Shown here in pieces: positions 32,401 through 43,879 of a DNA stretch of 64,000 nucleotides; within the stretch, counting starts at the first letter, position 1, and each line of letters begins with the position of its first letter. The stretch lies in contig CM067310.1 in assembly GCA_034231615.1 (NCBI GenBank), forward strand, positions 6,599,010 to 6,663,009, in the 5' to 3' direction. Source of the stretch: Meghimatium bilineatum. Taxonomy: Eukaryota; Mollusca; Gastropoda; Stylommatophora; Philomycidae. Position numbers and translations under genes: made by a program. The notes beneath the pieces are model-generated. The model had not been told where the DNA came from, searched no databases, and saw only the letters and a program-made list of their open reading frames with translations.

Positions 32401-33100
32401 TGAGCACAAAATAATGATCACTCCCTTCAAGCCCTTCCCACAAAACTTCAACCTGACATCTGACCCATGTTTCTAGAATAATTAGAACCCTTGACCCCTC
32501 AGACATTTACGCGCCTGTCAACTCTTAGACAGCTCTGATTCATCTCTCTCCACAGCCCATTCCAATCTTTGCATATTCATCGTTCTTCTCTCCCTTTGTT
32601 TAATCATCAATTGTCTCCCTTGAGAAATGACCATTAGCCCCCTGGTCATTTATTTTCCCAACACCACACTTCTCATCTGCAACTTTTAGGTTCTGTCCGT
32701 GTCAAGTCCAGTAGCACAGCTCCATCAAAATTCAAAACATCAAAAACTCCCACTGAAGACGTGGCAACAGCACTTAAATACAAGCTTCCAGGATTAATAG
32801 TCCCAGGGGATGTGTGCAATAATTGAAGGAACGGAACCCTTTTATTTTCTCACGGTGAAGCAACGAGACTTATTCAAACTTCCCCTGATGAAAAGTTCTC
32901 CTGTGGGACATTAGAAATTAACCACGTGGAAGGAGTAGGCAGGAACGATGTGCGTGAGTAACAAGCATATATTTGTAAATATACATATATATAATATACA
33001 CATATATAGATATATATTTTTAGTTTATATATATATAGTTTGTTTACTGATGGGTTTGCCTCATTTGGTAGAGACACTCCACTTTCAACCTATGAGTAGT
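32401..33100. other. Unassigned
   Basis: No gene or mobile-element end seen; (TA)n-rich around 32980-33045. Confidence 0.35.
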
Positions 33101-33104
33101 TTTC

Positions 33105-33560
33105 ATCTTGGTTATATCACGGCGTAAGGGGATCGTTGTTTCTTGTGGCATGTATGCCTTGTTGGCACTAGAACATTTCTACGCAGCCGGGCTTCCGCTG
33201 ACGATTCTAACTGCAGTCCTTAAAAGGACTACCTTGTGGCTTTTTCGTGATCCTATGAGGGACCATGAAGCCTTGGTTGGGTAGCCCTCGTTAAGTTTTT
33301 TTTAGGCGTGGTTTGGATTGGTCGTCTGGGTGGTACTGTTTGCTGTCATCTGTTGAAAAGGGCTCCAAGATGTGCTGTGTGTGTTGTCTGTTCTTTCTGA
33401 ACGTATTTGTATCATGTTGCGCATCACTCATTGGTGATGATGATTTTGGCGTCCTGGTTGTTGCGTCGAGAGTTCTTGTCCAGAAATTGTAGTGGTTAAT
33501 TGATCCTTGCCTTGCTGGGCCGGTTGGTCGTCGGTCCTGCAGGTTTTTTTTGTTTTAATG
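33105..33560 (+). mobile_element. Unclassified possible retroelement segment
   Basis: A less AT-rich block with the hairpin AGTCCTTAAAAGGACT (about 33216-33231), ending in T-rich sequence and an (ATT)n tract as many 3' tails do. No coding motif recognised. The call rests mainly on the tail. Confidence 0.3.
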
Positions 33561-33569
33561 GTTTTTTTT

Positions 33570-33632
33570 CATGATTATTATTATTATTATTATTATTATT
33601 AATTTTCAAATAAATCATTACTTTTCTGTCTT

Positions 33633-33667
<35 letters not shown>

Positions 33668-33737
33668 GTTGTTGTTGTTTTTGTTGTTGCTATTATTATT
33701 ATTATTATTGTTGTTGTTGTTGTTGTTTTTGTTGTTG

Positions 33738-33769
<32 letters not shown>

Positions 33770-33782
33770 GTTGTTTTTGTTG

Positions 33783-33834
<52 letters not shown>

Positions 33835-33835
33835 C
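33570..33835. repeat. (ATT)n/(GTT)n microsatellite
   Basis: Alternating blocks of ATT and GTT/TTTTG triplets with a short unique break at 33600-33632. ORFs on both strands are artefacts. Confidence 0.95.
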
Positions 33836-33904
33836 ACATATTTAGGAAAATTTATCAACACAGAATTCAAGCCTCTTAGAAATGTTCATTGGTAATTGAT
33901 TTCA

Positions 33905-34110
33905 CATTCGTCTATTGTCCATTGCCTATCCCCAGGTGAAAGCTGGTTGATAGAATACACACGTGGCTGTTAAGCGTAGGTGTGGGAGATTTCTGTTCAA
34001 GGCCAGATGTGATGCCTGAGTCGTACTGAGTCCGTGTTTGTGGTAGATGTTCTTGATTTTATCGATCCATCTCTTTCTCTGTCTTTCCTGTGCTCTGTAT
34101 CCAGTTGTTT
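33905..34110 (-). mobile_element. LINE family 3 extreme C-terminus
   Basis: The minus strand encodes GYRAQERQRKRWIDKIKNIY, then LSTTQASHLAL and RLTATCVFYQPAFTWG. The end matches RLTASVDTVNHHSPGD in the 49.6-kb copy. Confidence 0.72.
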
Positions 34111-34384
34111 GTTAAGGGATACATGTTCCAGAGTAGGGTAACAACCCTAAACAGGAAGTAGGTGGCCGGAGTAACACAGGGCAAATGTCAACATAACAAA
34201 AATAGGTAAATGTATTACCAAAATAAAACATAAAACAACCTAACAACTAGATACATGGACAGACTACAGGTCTGTCATAGAATCTGACGCGACATGAGCG
34301 CGAACTTTCACACCATCACAACCGCCATGTTGGCCAGATTTTTCATTTATCTACATATATATATATAAATATATATATATATAT

Positions 34385-34593
34385 TGACACCATACCCTAT
34401 TCAGGATGTAGCTATCAATCCAGCATTTTTTGGCTGTGTTAATTTTCTAGGAAATATAAGTACGTTCAGTGGCTAGCCATTGCTATTTGAACACTCTGGA
34501 TGCCCAATTGCCTGCCACGGGATGGGATCCGAACCCGGCACCTCTCATTGATGAGAGGTCACACAAGCGATCTGTACCACGTCGCCACCATAT
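34385..34593 (-). mobile_element. SINE D, full length
   Basis: Minus sense with tRNA-like head GTGGCGACGTGGTACAGATC and B-box GGGTTCGGATCCC. Body includes GATAGCTACATCCTGAATAG. Flanked by (TA)n on both sides. Confidence 0.85.
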
Positions 34594-34739
34594 ATATATA
34601 TATATAGAGCGTCCAGGGCAGACCATATGGAAGGATAATTCATGGCTCATAATGAGTCCACGGGACTATATTGTTGAGCGACTCTGTATGACTCTGTTAC
34701 TTCGAAAAAAACTAGCTTCTCTTGACTGTCACTAACCAC

Positions 34740-34885
34740 CTTCAACACCGACCCACATCAAACACTTCAACATGATTCAAACATTGCCACAACCGACCCA
34801 CATCAAACACTCCAACGTGATTCAAACATTGCCACAACCGATCCACGTCAAACACTCCAACATAATTCAAACATTCCCACAACCG
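34740..34885. repeat. 45-bp tandem repeat, 3 units
   Basis: CCACAACCGACCCACATCAA plus ACACTCCAACGTGATTCAAACATTG. Confidence 0.9.
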
Positions 34886-34999
34886 ACGCCACCTTCATTG
34901 TTCCCATCACAATCAGTACACAACCAGTAGCATTAATACGCTTTTTTTTCGTCCTTTTATGTAAAGAAAAAAAGGAGTGAAAGGTTTCTCCAGAACCTT

Positions 35000-35410
35000 A
35001 TTTCATATCTAAAGTCCCCTAACTCGGAGCAGTATATCACATCTAAAGTCCCCCAACTCGGAGCAGTATTTCACATCTAACGTCCCCCAACTCACAACAG
35101 TATTTTATATCTAAAGTCCCCCAACTCGGAGCAGTATTTCACATCTAAATTTCCCCAACTCGGAGCTGTATTTCACATCTAAAGTCCCCCAACTCGGAGC
35201 AGTATTTCATATCTAAAGTCCCCTAACTCGGAGCAGTATTTCACATCTAAAGTCCCCCAACTCGGAGCAGTATTTCACATCTAAAGTCCCCCAACTCGGA
35301 GAAGTATTTCACATCTAAAGTCCCCTAACTCGGAGCAGTATTTTATATTTAAAGTCCCCCAACTCGGAGCAGTATTTCACATCTAAAGTCCCCCAACTCG
35401 GAGCAGTATA
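35000..35410. repeat. 34-bp minisatellite, about 12 units
   Basis: CGGAGCAGTATTTCACATCT plus AAAGTCCCCCAACT. Confidence 0.95.
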
Positions 35411-35454
35411 AAAGCTGTGAGAAGACACGCATTACATGCATTAAAATACTTGTA

Positions 35455-35550
35455 GCTTGTACCATTTCTGACTTAAGATGTAGTCATCAATCCAGTATAT
35501 TGTCTAGGCAGTATAGATACTCTCATTATGTTACCATTGCTTTCTTCATG
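35455..35550 (-). mobile_element. SINE D fragment, diverged
   Basis: GATGTAGTCATCAATCCAGT ... TTGTCTAGGCAGTATAGATA ... TTACCATTGCTTTC matches the SINE D body. The following 35590-35725 loosely resembles SINE C. Confidence 0.55.
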
Positions 35551-35839
35551 TTTTGATATTATTTTTTAAAAATAAATGTAGTGACATATTTTTCTTTGTC
35601 TGCCTTCGCTCTTTGATAACAAACACAAAATCTCGCGTGATTTCTACTTAGAGAGCGGGAAGTACGTTGTGCTCGGGTTTTATTTTCACAAAGTAGGCAT
35701 GGAACATCCGTTTCAGCATCAGTGATACATTTATAACTTCAAGACAGAAACAAACATTTTCTATATCTCCTCTTACCTCTCAGCGGTGATGTCGTAGCCC
35801 TTTCTTCTAAACAAATAGATAACTCCTGAAATGAAATCA

Positions 35840-36410
35840 GTAGAGACAGTTTATAAATCAGTAGAGACAGTTTATAAATCAGTAGAGACAGTTTATAAAT
35901 CAGTACAGATAGTTTATAAATCAGTAGAGAGAGAGAGTTTATAAATCAGTAGAGACCGTTTATAAATCAGTACAGATAGTTTATAAATCAGTAGAGGCAG
36001 TTTATAAATCAGTAGAGACAGTTTATAAATAAGTAGAGGCAGTTTATAAATCAGTAGAGCGGGTTTATAAATCAGTAGAGGCAGTTTATAAATCAGTAGA
36101 GACAGTTTATAAATCATTACAGATAGTTTATAAATCATTACAGATAGTTTATAAATCAGTAGAGACAGTTTATAAATCATTACAGATAGTTTATAAATCA
36201 GTAGAGAGAGTTTATAAATCAGTAGAGAGAGTTTATAAATCAGTAGAGAGAGTTTATAAATCAGTAGAGAGAGTTTATAAATCAGTAGAGACAGTTTATA
36301 AATAAGTAGAGGCAGTTTATAAATCAGTAGAGAGGGTTTATAAATCAGTAGAGGCAGTTTATAAATCAGTAGAGACAGTTTATAAATCAGGAGAGGCAGT
36401 TTATACCGTA
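35840..36410. repeat. 21-bp minisatellite, about 27 units
   Basis: GTTTATAAATCAGTAGAGAC plus A. Variants (GAGGCA, TACAGAT, GAGAGA) occur in blocks. 21 bp keeps a minus ORF open. Confidence 0.95.
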
Positions 36411-36474
36411 TGTAAAATAATAATCAGTGGAGGCAGTTTATAACGTATGAAAAATAATAATAAATGAAACTGCA

Positions 36475-36905
36475 GGAAAATAAAACATAATCTTTACTTT
36501 CTACATGGAACATAAAACATAATCTTTACTTTCTACATGGAACATAAAACATAATCTTTACTTTCTACATGGAACATAAAACATAATCTTTACTTTCTAC
36601 ATGGAACATAAAACATAATCTTTACTTTCTACATGGAACATAAAACATAATCTTTACTTTCTACATGGAACATAAAACATAATCTTTACTTTCTATATGG
36701 AACATAAAACATAATCTTTACTTTCTACATGGAACATAAAACATAATCTTTACTTTCTACATGGAACATAAAACATAATCTTTACTTTCTACATGGAACA
36801 TAAAACATAATCTTTACTTTCTACATGGAACATAAAACATAATCTTTACTTTCTACATGGAACATAAAACATAATCTTTACTTTCTACATGGAACATAAA
36901 ACAAT
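36475..36905. repeat. 31-bp minisatellite, about 14 units
   Basis: AAACATAATCTTTACTTTCT plus ACATGGAACAT, almost identical units (one TATATGG). Confidence 0.96.
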
Positions 36906-37039
36906 GTTTACAATTTCTGAGACACATGTCCCTATAGTTTGAAATACTAAGAAAGTCGTGCAAAAATTCAATGCTCTTGAGATAACTTGATTGTCTCCCT
37001 GATTTCTTGACTCCGAAACGGTGAAGTAGTGTTGGATTT

Positions 37040-37460
37040 TCAGCTGTGCACACATATTTCGTACACAGTGACGATATCCACACATATTTTTTACACAGTG
37101 ACGATATCCACACATATTTTTTACACAGTGACGATGTGCACACATATTTTTTACACAGTGACGATGTGCACACATATTTCTTTCACAGTGACGATATGCA
37201 CACATATTTTTTACACAGTGACGATGTGCACACATATTTTTGACACAGTGACGATGTGCACACATATTTCTTTCACAGTGACGATATGCACACATATTTT
37301 TTACAGTGACGATATGCACACATATTGTGGACACAGTGACGATGTGCACACATATTTCTTTCACAGTGACGATATGCACACATAATTTTTACACAGTGAC
37401 GATGTGCACACATATTTTTGACACAGTGACGATGTGCACACATATTTCTTACACAGTGGC
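37040..37460. repeat. 30-bp minisatellite, about 14 units
   Basis: CACAGTGACGATATGCACAC plus ATATTTTTTA, with alternation of GATATGC and GATGTGC and TTCTTT or TTTTTTA linkers. Length divisible by 3 leaves long ORFs on both strands. Confidence 0.95.
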
Positions 37461-37469
37461 GCCGTTTTA

Positions 37470-38160
37470 GAGAGCGCACCATAATGACGTTTGTTGGTAC
37501 AACAGCTCACAAAATAATGCTATTTCAAAAGTTGTGGTGGAACCCGTGATCGTCAAAGGTGGAAAAGTCAGTAAATGAATATCATTATGAAATTGAATAT
37601 TTGTTTGCTTCGATTTTCTGGAATTATGAGCAGCAGAGCTTTTGTATTCTTTTGTGCATTTGGGGGGGGGGTGTATCTCCAGATTTATTTTACACTTAAA
37701 TGATTTCAACTCTCAGCGATGTGCAATGTTTGGGAGAATAAGCCCTTCTGCTAGAAGGCGGTAAAAATGTACAGATAAAGTGTTGTAAATAATGACATCA
37801 CACTAAAGTGTTGTGGGGGGGGGGGGGCTTACACACAAGTAAATCCTCACTAAAATGTTGTGGGGGCTTCCACACCAGGAAATCCTTATTATAAACGAAT
37901 GTCAACTAGTAGAGGTTTACTGCATGATAGTTGGTCTGATGCGCCACTGATGGGCTACTGATGGGCTACTGATAGGCCAGTGCTGAAAAATGTAGTCGGT
38001 CTGGTGGTCTACTGATGGGCCACTGCTGAAAAATGTAAGACCTTTTCACAGATGTGTACTAGGGAAATAGCTACAATTGAGTTATGCTAGACTGCCTTGG
38101 CATTTTACTATTATTATTGTTATTGTTATTATTATTATTATTATTATTTAATTTATTACT
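37470..38160. other. Unassigned with short local repeats
   Basis: A GATGGGCTACTGATAGGCCA-type repeat at 37935-38035, poly-G runs at 37663 and 37815, and (ATT)n at 38107-38150. No gene seen. Confidence 0.45.
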
Positions 38161-38164
38161 ATTG

Positions 38165-38290
38165 TACAAGTGTGAGAGAAAAACCACGAGATGGACAGGT
38201 TACCGCCTAGTAGAGTGCACCACCAAGACACGAGACTGGATGTTCTAGATCCGTCGTAGACAACCTTCGTTTCGGAGACCGCTTGATGAT
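38165..38290 (+). mobile_element. LINE family 1 3' end
   Basis: CACGAGATGGACAGGTTACC ... CAACCTTCGTTTCGGAGACC then an ATT-rich tail. Same end as at 16.3 and 56.2 kb. Confidence 0.68.
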
Positions 38291-38439
38291 TACTATTATT
38301 ATTAATATTATCATTAATATTATTTATTTATTTATTATTATAGAGAAAACTGTTAGTATTAATCACTATTTTTATTTTTTTTTAAATTCTGCTATTATTA
38401 TTATATTAACAATACATTCCATTTCATGTTAAATTGCAG

Positions 38440-38815
38440 ACACCCATTTGTTGCCAGGGTCTGAAGGAGTATCAAAGATTTGTAGCACTGTCAGCTGCCA
38501 CGCAAGTTGTAAAGGTAAAGGCATGTCCATGGCATCAACCTGCCGTCGGGATGAAGATCACTCTTCATGTACTAAGACAAAGCTACTATTAGGTGAGGTG
38601 GCCAGTTCTCTTCCTTGCTGTCTTTACCTACCCGAACTCATGCTTCATGTACTCATTTACAGCTGAGTCGACTGGAGGAGTGGTCGTGTCAAGCGAGAAA
38701 TCACAACTCTGATTATTGTTTTTTGGCCGGACGTGGTATCGAATCTGGCACGTTTTAACCCAGTGATAGAAAGCAAGCGCAATATCAACTAGGCTACCAC
38801 GCTCCTCACGCAAGT
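38440..38815 (-). mobile_element. SINE E, full length
   Basis: Minus sense; tRNA-like head at right (plus strand GTGATAGAAAGCAAGCGCAA and TATCAACTAGGCTACCACGC). Body CATTTACAGCTGAGTCGACT on plus. The longest E copy. Confidence 0.82.
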
Positions 38816-39002
38816 AGTAAGATGTGAATAAGAAGGTTTGGGGTTCTGTTGACTACAAATCCCATGATCTTCGTTGTATTAAAGCCAATCAAAATTCCAA
38901 GCTTAGATTGTTAGCCGTGGGTGGGGGAGGGGGGGTCATCCAACTATCTGTAGCATGTCTCGAGATTGTGAGTTCAAACCCCAGACTAAGACCATCCAGC
39001 TT

Positions 39003-39220
39003 GTGACATTGTACCCACGGCCACATCCTCAAGTTTGTGACATTGTACACACAGCCACATCCTCAAGTTTGTGACATTGTACACACAGCCACATCCTCAA
39101 GTTTGTGACATTGTACACACAGCCACATCCTCCAGTTTGTGACATTATACCCACAGCCACATCCTCCATCTTGCGACATTGTACACACAGCCACATCCTC
39201 CAGTTTGTGACATTATACCC
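39003..39220. repeat. 34-bp minisatellite, about 6 units
   Basis: TTTGTGACATTGTACACACA plus GCCACATCCTCAAG. Confidence 0.93.
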
Positions 39221-39454
39221 ACTTGGTTTTTAAAATAAATTCCTAGTAATAAATATCATGTTATCATTTCCTAAACAGGGCAAGAGAGAGCTAGAGGGGA
39301 CGGTTAAATACCTTAAACTCACCCACCCCCTTTAATCTACTTACGGATTTGTTCATACTACTTCGTGGCTGTATAATCATCCTCGTTTTCAGTAATTTTA
39401 CTAAGCTCAACATATATCTATTTTAGATATCTCTGGTAGACCCAAAAAAATACT

Positions 39455-39735
39455 GAAAGCAGGTCAGCGGTATCGAAAGAGTTAAGAGCCAAAGCTGGTC
39501 TGCGGTATCGAAAGAGTTAAGAGCCAAAGCTGGTCCGCGGTATCGAAAGGGTTAAGTGCCAAAGCTAGTCCGCGGTATCGAAAGAGTTAAGAGCCAAAGC
39601 TGGTCTGCGGTATCGAAAGGGTTAAGAGCCAAAGCTAGTCCGCGGTATCGAAAGAGTTAAGAGCCAAAGCTAGTCCGCGGTATCGAAAGAGTTGAGAGCC
39701 AAAGCTGGTCCGCGGTATCGAAAGGGCTAAGAGCC
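39455..39735. repeat. 35-bp minisatellite, 8 units
   Basis: GAGTTAAGAGCCAAAGCTGG plus TCCGCGGTATCGAAA. It includes a SacII-like CCGCGG in most units. Confidence 0.95.
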
Positions 39736-39835
39736 GATGCTCTTTATATTTTCGTGCATCGCTTTCTGTTATAAACTTTAACAAATAACTTTATAAAATA
39801 AAATATTCAAGAAGGAAGCCAGAGGATAAATTAAA

Positions 39836-39992
39836 AATTCATGAGACTAACGGGAATTCAACGAGTCCGTTCAACGGCAAAAAAAGTAAAATAGTTGGTC
39901 AAGTACAGAAAAACTCGTGTACGAGAGTTGCTAGGCGATTTGGTGCCGTTGAACGAACCGGTTCAATTCCCGTTTGTCTCACTAATTTTAAA
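39836..39992. mobile_element. SINE F fold-back pair
   Basis: Left arm GAGACTAACGGGAATTCAAC...CGTTCAACGGCA and right arm TGCCGTTGAACGAACCGGTT...CCCGTTTGTCTCA are inverted copies separated by about 60 bp. The right arm carries a B-box-like GGTTCAATTCC. Confidence 0.72.
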
Positions 39993-40294
39993 AAAATTAA
40001 AAGATAGAGGGAGTCGAATGATAAGGACAACGGCAGTTCTGAAATTAACATGTGGGCAGAGTAATTAGTAACATTTGGCGATAAGGCAAAGAAACATATT
40101 TGAAGTCTCCAAGATAGAGATATCTGTTTGTTTAAACAGGGTCGGCGCGCAGCAGTAGAAATACACAGAAACGGACAAGAATGAATTGATGATTTGTCAC
40201 TTTATGAGACGCGGGGTGGGGGTGGGGGGGGGTTGGCTGAGACACATTAATTGAAAGAAGTTAATCAAAAACATAAATAGGAAAACGTAATAGA
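39993..40294. other. Unassigned
   Basis: Nothing recognisable apart from a G-rich run at 40212-40232. Confidence 0.35.
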
Positions 40295-40420
40295 TATCAG
40301 GGGCGAGAGAGAAAGAGAGAGAGAGAGAGATAAAGAGAGAGAATGAGAGAGAGAAAGAGAGAGAGACAAAGAGAGAGAGAATGAGAGAGAGAGAAAGAGA
40401 GAGAGAGAAAGAGAGAACAA
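40295..40420. repeat. Purine (GA)n tract
   Basis: GAGAGAGAAAGAGAGA-type sequence for about 125 bp. Confidence 0.92.
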
Positions 40421-40614
40421 ACAAATGACTCGGAATTAATGAGAATAAAATCGTGACTGTGCGTAAATAGTTGTAGGGGTCAGATGGAAACTTGTGAAAT
40501 AGGGATCAGGGCAGCTTCCTAGATAAAACTTTGTAAATGGGAGATGGCATCTGAGTGGCAGGGGTGGAGGGGGGGGGTTCCTCTTATAAATAGTAAATCA
40601 CAAAAACTCCTGTG

Positions 40615-40771
40615 TTGGAGGAAACCCGAAAAGGGAGCAAAGAATAAAAACAGTGCTAACCTTCATGCATACCGTTAGAGTCGACTAAGGAAGTTATTGG
40701 TTGGATTTACCTATCCCATCCCGTATAGGATCAGTCACCCAGAAGTCATGCTGAAATCGGACGTGTCCCTA
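40615..40771 (+). mobile_element. SINE B, 3'-truncated
   Basis: Plus sense from AACCCGAAAAGGGAGCAAAG to GAAATCGGACGTGTCCCT. The 3' half is missing. Confidence 0.82.
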
Positions 40772-40778
40772 CTTATTT

Positions 40779-41084
40779 CTCCCTCTTCTTCTTTCCATAC
40801 TTCTTTTTCTTCTGCGTTCGTTCTCAAACTCCTGCAGATTAGCAGGATGTAGTCCGGATAACGGAATGCGTTGTGTCATGGTTTACAGCATTGCTGCGAT
40901 GTCTGCGCCTTTCGGCCTGACACATCCGACTTCAGCATGGCTTTGGGTCACTGGCCCTATATGGGATGGGACAGCCAACTCCATCCCATAACCTCCTTAG
41001 TCGCCTTTTACGACATGCGTGGAAGGTAAACAGTGTTGCTATTCTTTGCTCCCCTTTCGGGCCCTGGCAACACAGGGACGCTTT
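40779..41084 (-). mobile_element. SINE B, full length, opposite strand
   Basis: Minus sense and well preserved. TCCCTACTTA occurs on both sides (about 40768 and 41085) and may be its TSD. If so, it landed at the truncated end of the preceding copy, forming an inverted pair. Confidence 0.85.
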
Positions 41085-41372
41085 CCCTACTTAATTTTCC
41101 CCTACCTCCTATCTTGCCTATTTCTCCCCCACCTTTCCTCACTTTACTCATCTTCCTCCTATTTTTTCTTATTTCTCCTCATCTTTCTTTCCTGATTTTC
41201 CTTTTTTTTTCTGTAACTTCCCTCCGTTCCGTGTTAACTGTCACCTAAACAGACAATCTGTGAAGGCTAAAGTATTACCCTCGTGTCTAACAACCGAACT
41301 GTCCGTGTTTGTAATCATGTCCCCCTTCACGTGAATCCACTCTGATCAAACCTTGCACTTGAGACTATACAA

Positions 41373-41696
41373 CAGGGCTATTCAATTAGCGGCCCGCGGG
41401 CCGGATGCGGCGCGTGGAGGCCTAGTAAATGGCCCGCGGATCATTGCTAAAACAGTGAAATAAAGTTATTAAAAAACTAAATGTTTAAAATCATTCAATG
41501 TGGTTTATTTTTTTTTATAAATCTATGAGAAAAATAAAATTATCTTAGCATTTTACATCTGTTTGAGTAAAAGTGACCAGCTCGACTGACCTAGGGTCTT
41601 ATCTTTTTGGTAGCCGGGGATTCGGACCTTTGGCCCGTGATGATCCCCATTTTCTACATTTTGGTCCCCCCGAGTAAATATAGTTCAATAGCCTTG
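41373..41696. mobile_element. hAT MITE, 324 bp
   Basis: TIRs CAGGGCTATTCAATTAG (left) and CAAGGCTATTGAACTAT (right, reversed), followed by CGGCCCGCGGGCC-like subterminal sequence typical of hAT. 8-bp TSD CTATACAA (41365-41372) and CTATACAG (41697-41704), 7 of 8. No coding capacity. Confidence 0.86.
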
Positions 41697-41864
41697 CTAT
41701 ACAGTAATAGAGTATCGCTCCTTGCATTGTGTATTGAGATTCATCATTATCAGAGGGTCTGGCACTCCACGGGCACACTTATCTATTCCGCATCTGGTAC
41801 CACATCCTCAAACACGCACACACTTTATCTGTCGTATTACAAGCACCCCATACATGACTGTCCT

Positions 41865-41945
41865 CTATGTAGTCCAAAAAATAGAAATGCGTTGTGTCGC
41901 CGTTTTATTTCCGTCAATGACCGGACACATCCGAATTCGGCGGTT
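41865..41945 (-). mobile_element. SINE C 5' fragment
   Basis: TGTCGCCGTTTTATTTCCGT and CGGACACATCCGAATTCGGC match the C 5' half. Confidence 0.75.
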
Positions 41946-41999
41946 TGTCTCCTTTCACGGCTCACCTATATCACTCCAAACCTCCGTAATTTCCTTCAC

Positions 42000-43250
42000 T
42001 CTCCTCCCTCCTTATCTCTCTCTCCTTATTTACCATACTTTCCCTACCTCTCTTATTCATTCACTTTACCCTCTTCTTGACGTCTAACCTTCAATCTTCT
42101 CTCATTCCTCTTCATTTTTCCAACTGTTCCTCTTTTACATGCTCCTCCTCAAATTAATTCCTCTCAAACGTATCTACATATTTTATTTTCTTACCTCTTC
42201 TCACTCCCCTCTTTATATCTCCACACCCCTATTTCCTAATTTCATCATTCACTCCAGTCCGTATATTTTCTCCATCCTATCTTCTCACTCCCCTCTTTAT
42301 ATCTCCTATTCCTCTCATATCTTCCATTACTCCCTTCTTCACGCTTCCTTTACCCTCTCCCTCTTCATACGCCTATATCACATCATCTTCTCCCACTTTC
42401 TCTTACTCCTTACCCATACACTTTACATCAAACACTCTCCTACATTCGCCTGTATCTCCACTCCCTTTATATCTGTCATACATCCTACTCCACCTCCACT
42501 TTACCCTCTCAACATCTCCTACATACTCCCCCATCTCCACTCACTCCCTCTCCTACATACTCCCCCATCTCCACTCACTCCCTCTCCTGCATACTCCCCC
42601 ATCTCCACTCACTCCCTCTCCTGCATACTCCCCCATCTCCACTCACTCCCTCTCCTGCATACTCCCCCATCTCCACTCACTCCCTCTCCTGCATACTCCC
42701 CCATCTCCACTCACTCCCTCTCCTGCATACTCCCCCATCTCCACTCACTCCCTCTCCAACACACTCCCCCATCTCCACTCACTCCCTCATGCATACTCCC
42801 CCATCTCCACTCACTCCCTTTCATATACACTCCTCCATCTCCAGTCACTCCCTCTCCTACATACTCCTCCATCTCCACTCACCCCTCTCAACATCCTCCA
42901 CCCACTCCCTCATCTCCACTCACTCCCTCTCCTACATACTCCCCCACCTCCACTCACTCTCTCCTACATATTACTCCATCTCCACACACCCCGCTAAACC
43001 TCCCCCACCTCCACTCACTCCCTCATCTCCACTCACTTCCTCTCCTAAATACTCCTCCATCTCCACACACCCCGCTAAACCTCCCCCACCTCCACTCACC
43101 CCACTCACTCCCTCTCCTACATATTCCTCCATATCCACTTAACCACCCCACCTCTACTTACTCCCTCATCTACACTCACTCCCTCTCCCACATCCTCCCC
43201 CACCTCCACTCACTCCCTCTATCTCTCCTATATTCCTTATATACCGCACC
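42000..43250. repeat. 1.2-kb pyrimidine-rich tract with 34-bp array
   Basis: The plus strand is almost all C and T with scattered A. A regular 34-bp unit (ACTCCCTCTCCTGCATACTC plus CCCCATCTCCACTC) is clear at 42500-42790 and decays towards 43240. The 385-codon frame here (Pro/Ser/His/Leu) has no domain and reflects composition. Confidence 0.88.
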
Positions 43251-43585
43251 GTGCCACTGTTTTATTAGATCTACCTGTTGGTATTCTCACCTGTAACTGC
43301 AACATCTACAAACCAATTTTCTAATCCTATAAATTCCGCCAGATCTAGCGTCCAGTCTAGACACCAGCCGTTTCATACATGTCGTCCCTACAACCATCTT
43401 CTACTCAACCACATTCTTCGATTGTCTGAAAATAAATCTGTATTAGTAACAAACAACACGTTTACCTCTCTCCCTGTCTTTCCAGTCCGTGTGTGTTTAT
43501 CTTTCTTCTGCACGTGTGAGAGAGATATTGAGATTGCAAGTATGTATGTATATAATTTGTGTGTGTGTGTGTGTGTAGTGTAGAT

Positions 43586-43855
43586 CAGTGGTTCTCAACT
43601 TTCTTAATGCTGCGACCCTTTAATACAGTTCCTCATATTTTTATACTCCCCCTCCCCCACCTTTAATAGGCCTACAGTTCCTCATGTTGTGGTGACCCCC
43701 AACCTTTAATACAGTTCCTCATATTTTTATACTCCCCCTCCCCCACCTTTAATAGGCCTACAGTTCCTCATGTTGTGGTGACCCCCAACCTTTAATACAG
43801 TTCCTCATATTTTGGTACTCCCCCCCCCCCCAACCTTTAATACAATTCCTCATGG
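43586..43855 (+). mobile_element. SPIN-like hAT 5' end, tandemly expanded
   Basis: Starts CAGTGGTTCTCAACTTTC, then AATGCTGCGACCCTTTAAT, CAGTTCCTCATGTTGTGGTG and ACCCCCAACC. From memory this is essentially the 5' end of the SPIN/URR1-type Charlie hAT family known from mammals. An 86-bp segment (AATACAG starts at 43622, 43708, 43794) is repeated about three times. The 3' end of the transposon is absent. Confidence 0.72.
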
Positions 43856-43879
43856 TGTGATGTTTGTTCCTACTGTTCT

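Noticed and set aside
32880-32935. Possible hammerhead core (CTGATGA ... GAAA)
   Set aside because: Stem II does not pair convincingly and there is no stem III complementary to the sequence after GAAA.
33105-33560. Host gene segment in a balanced-GC block
   Set aside because: All frames have stops, and the block ends in an (ATT)n tail as a retroelement would.
42139-43296. 385-codon plus ORF rich in Pro, Ser, His, Leu
   Set aside because: A pyrimidine tract without stop codons. The 34-bp unit cycles through all three frames, which a selected protein would not do.
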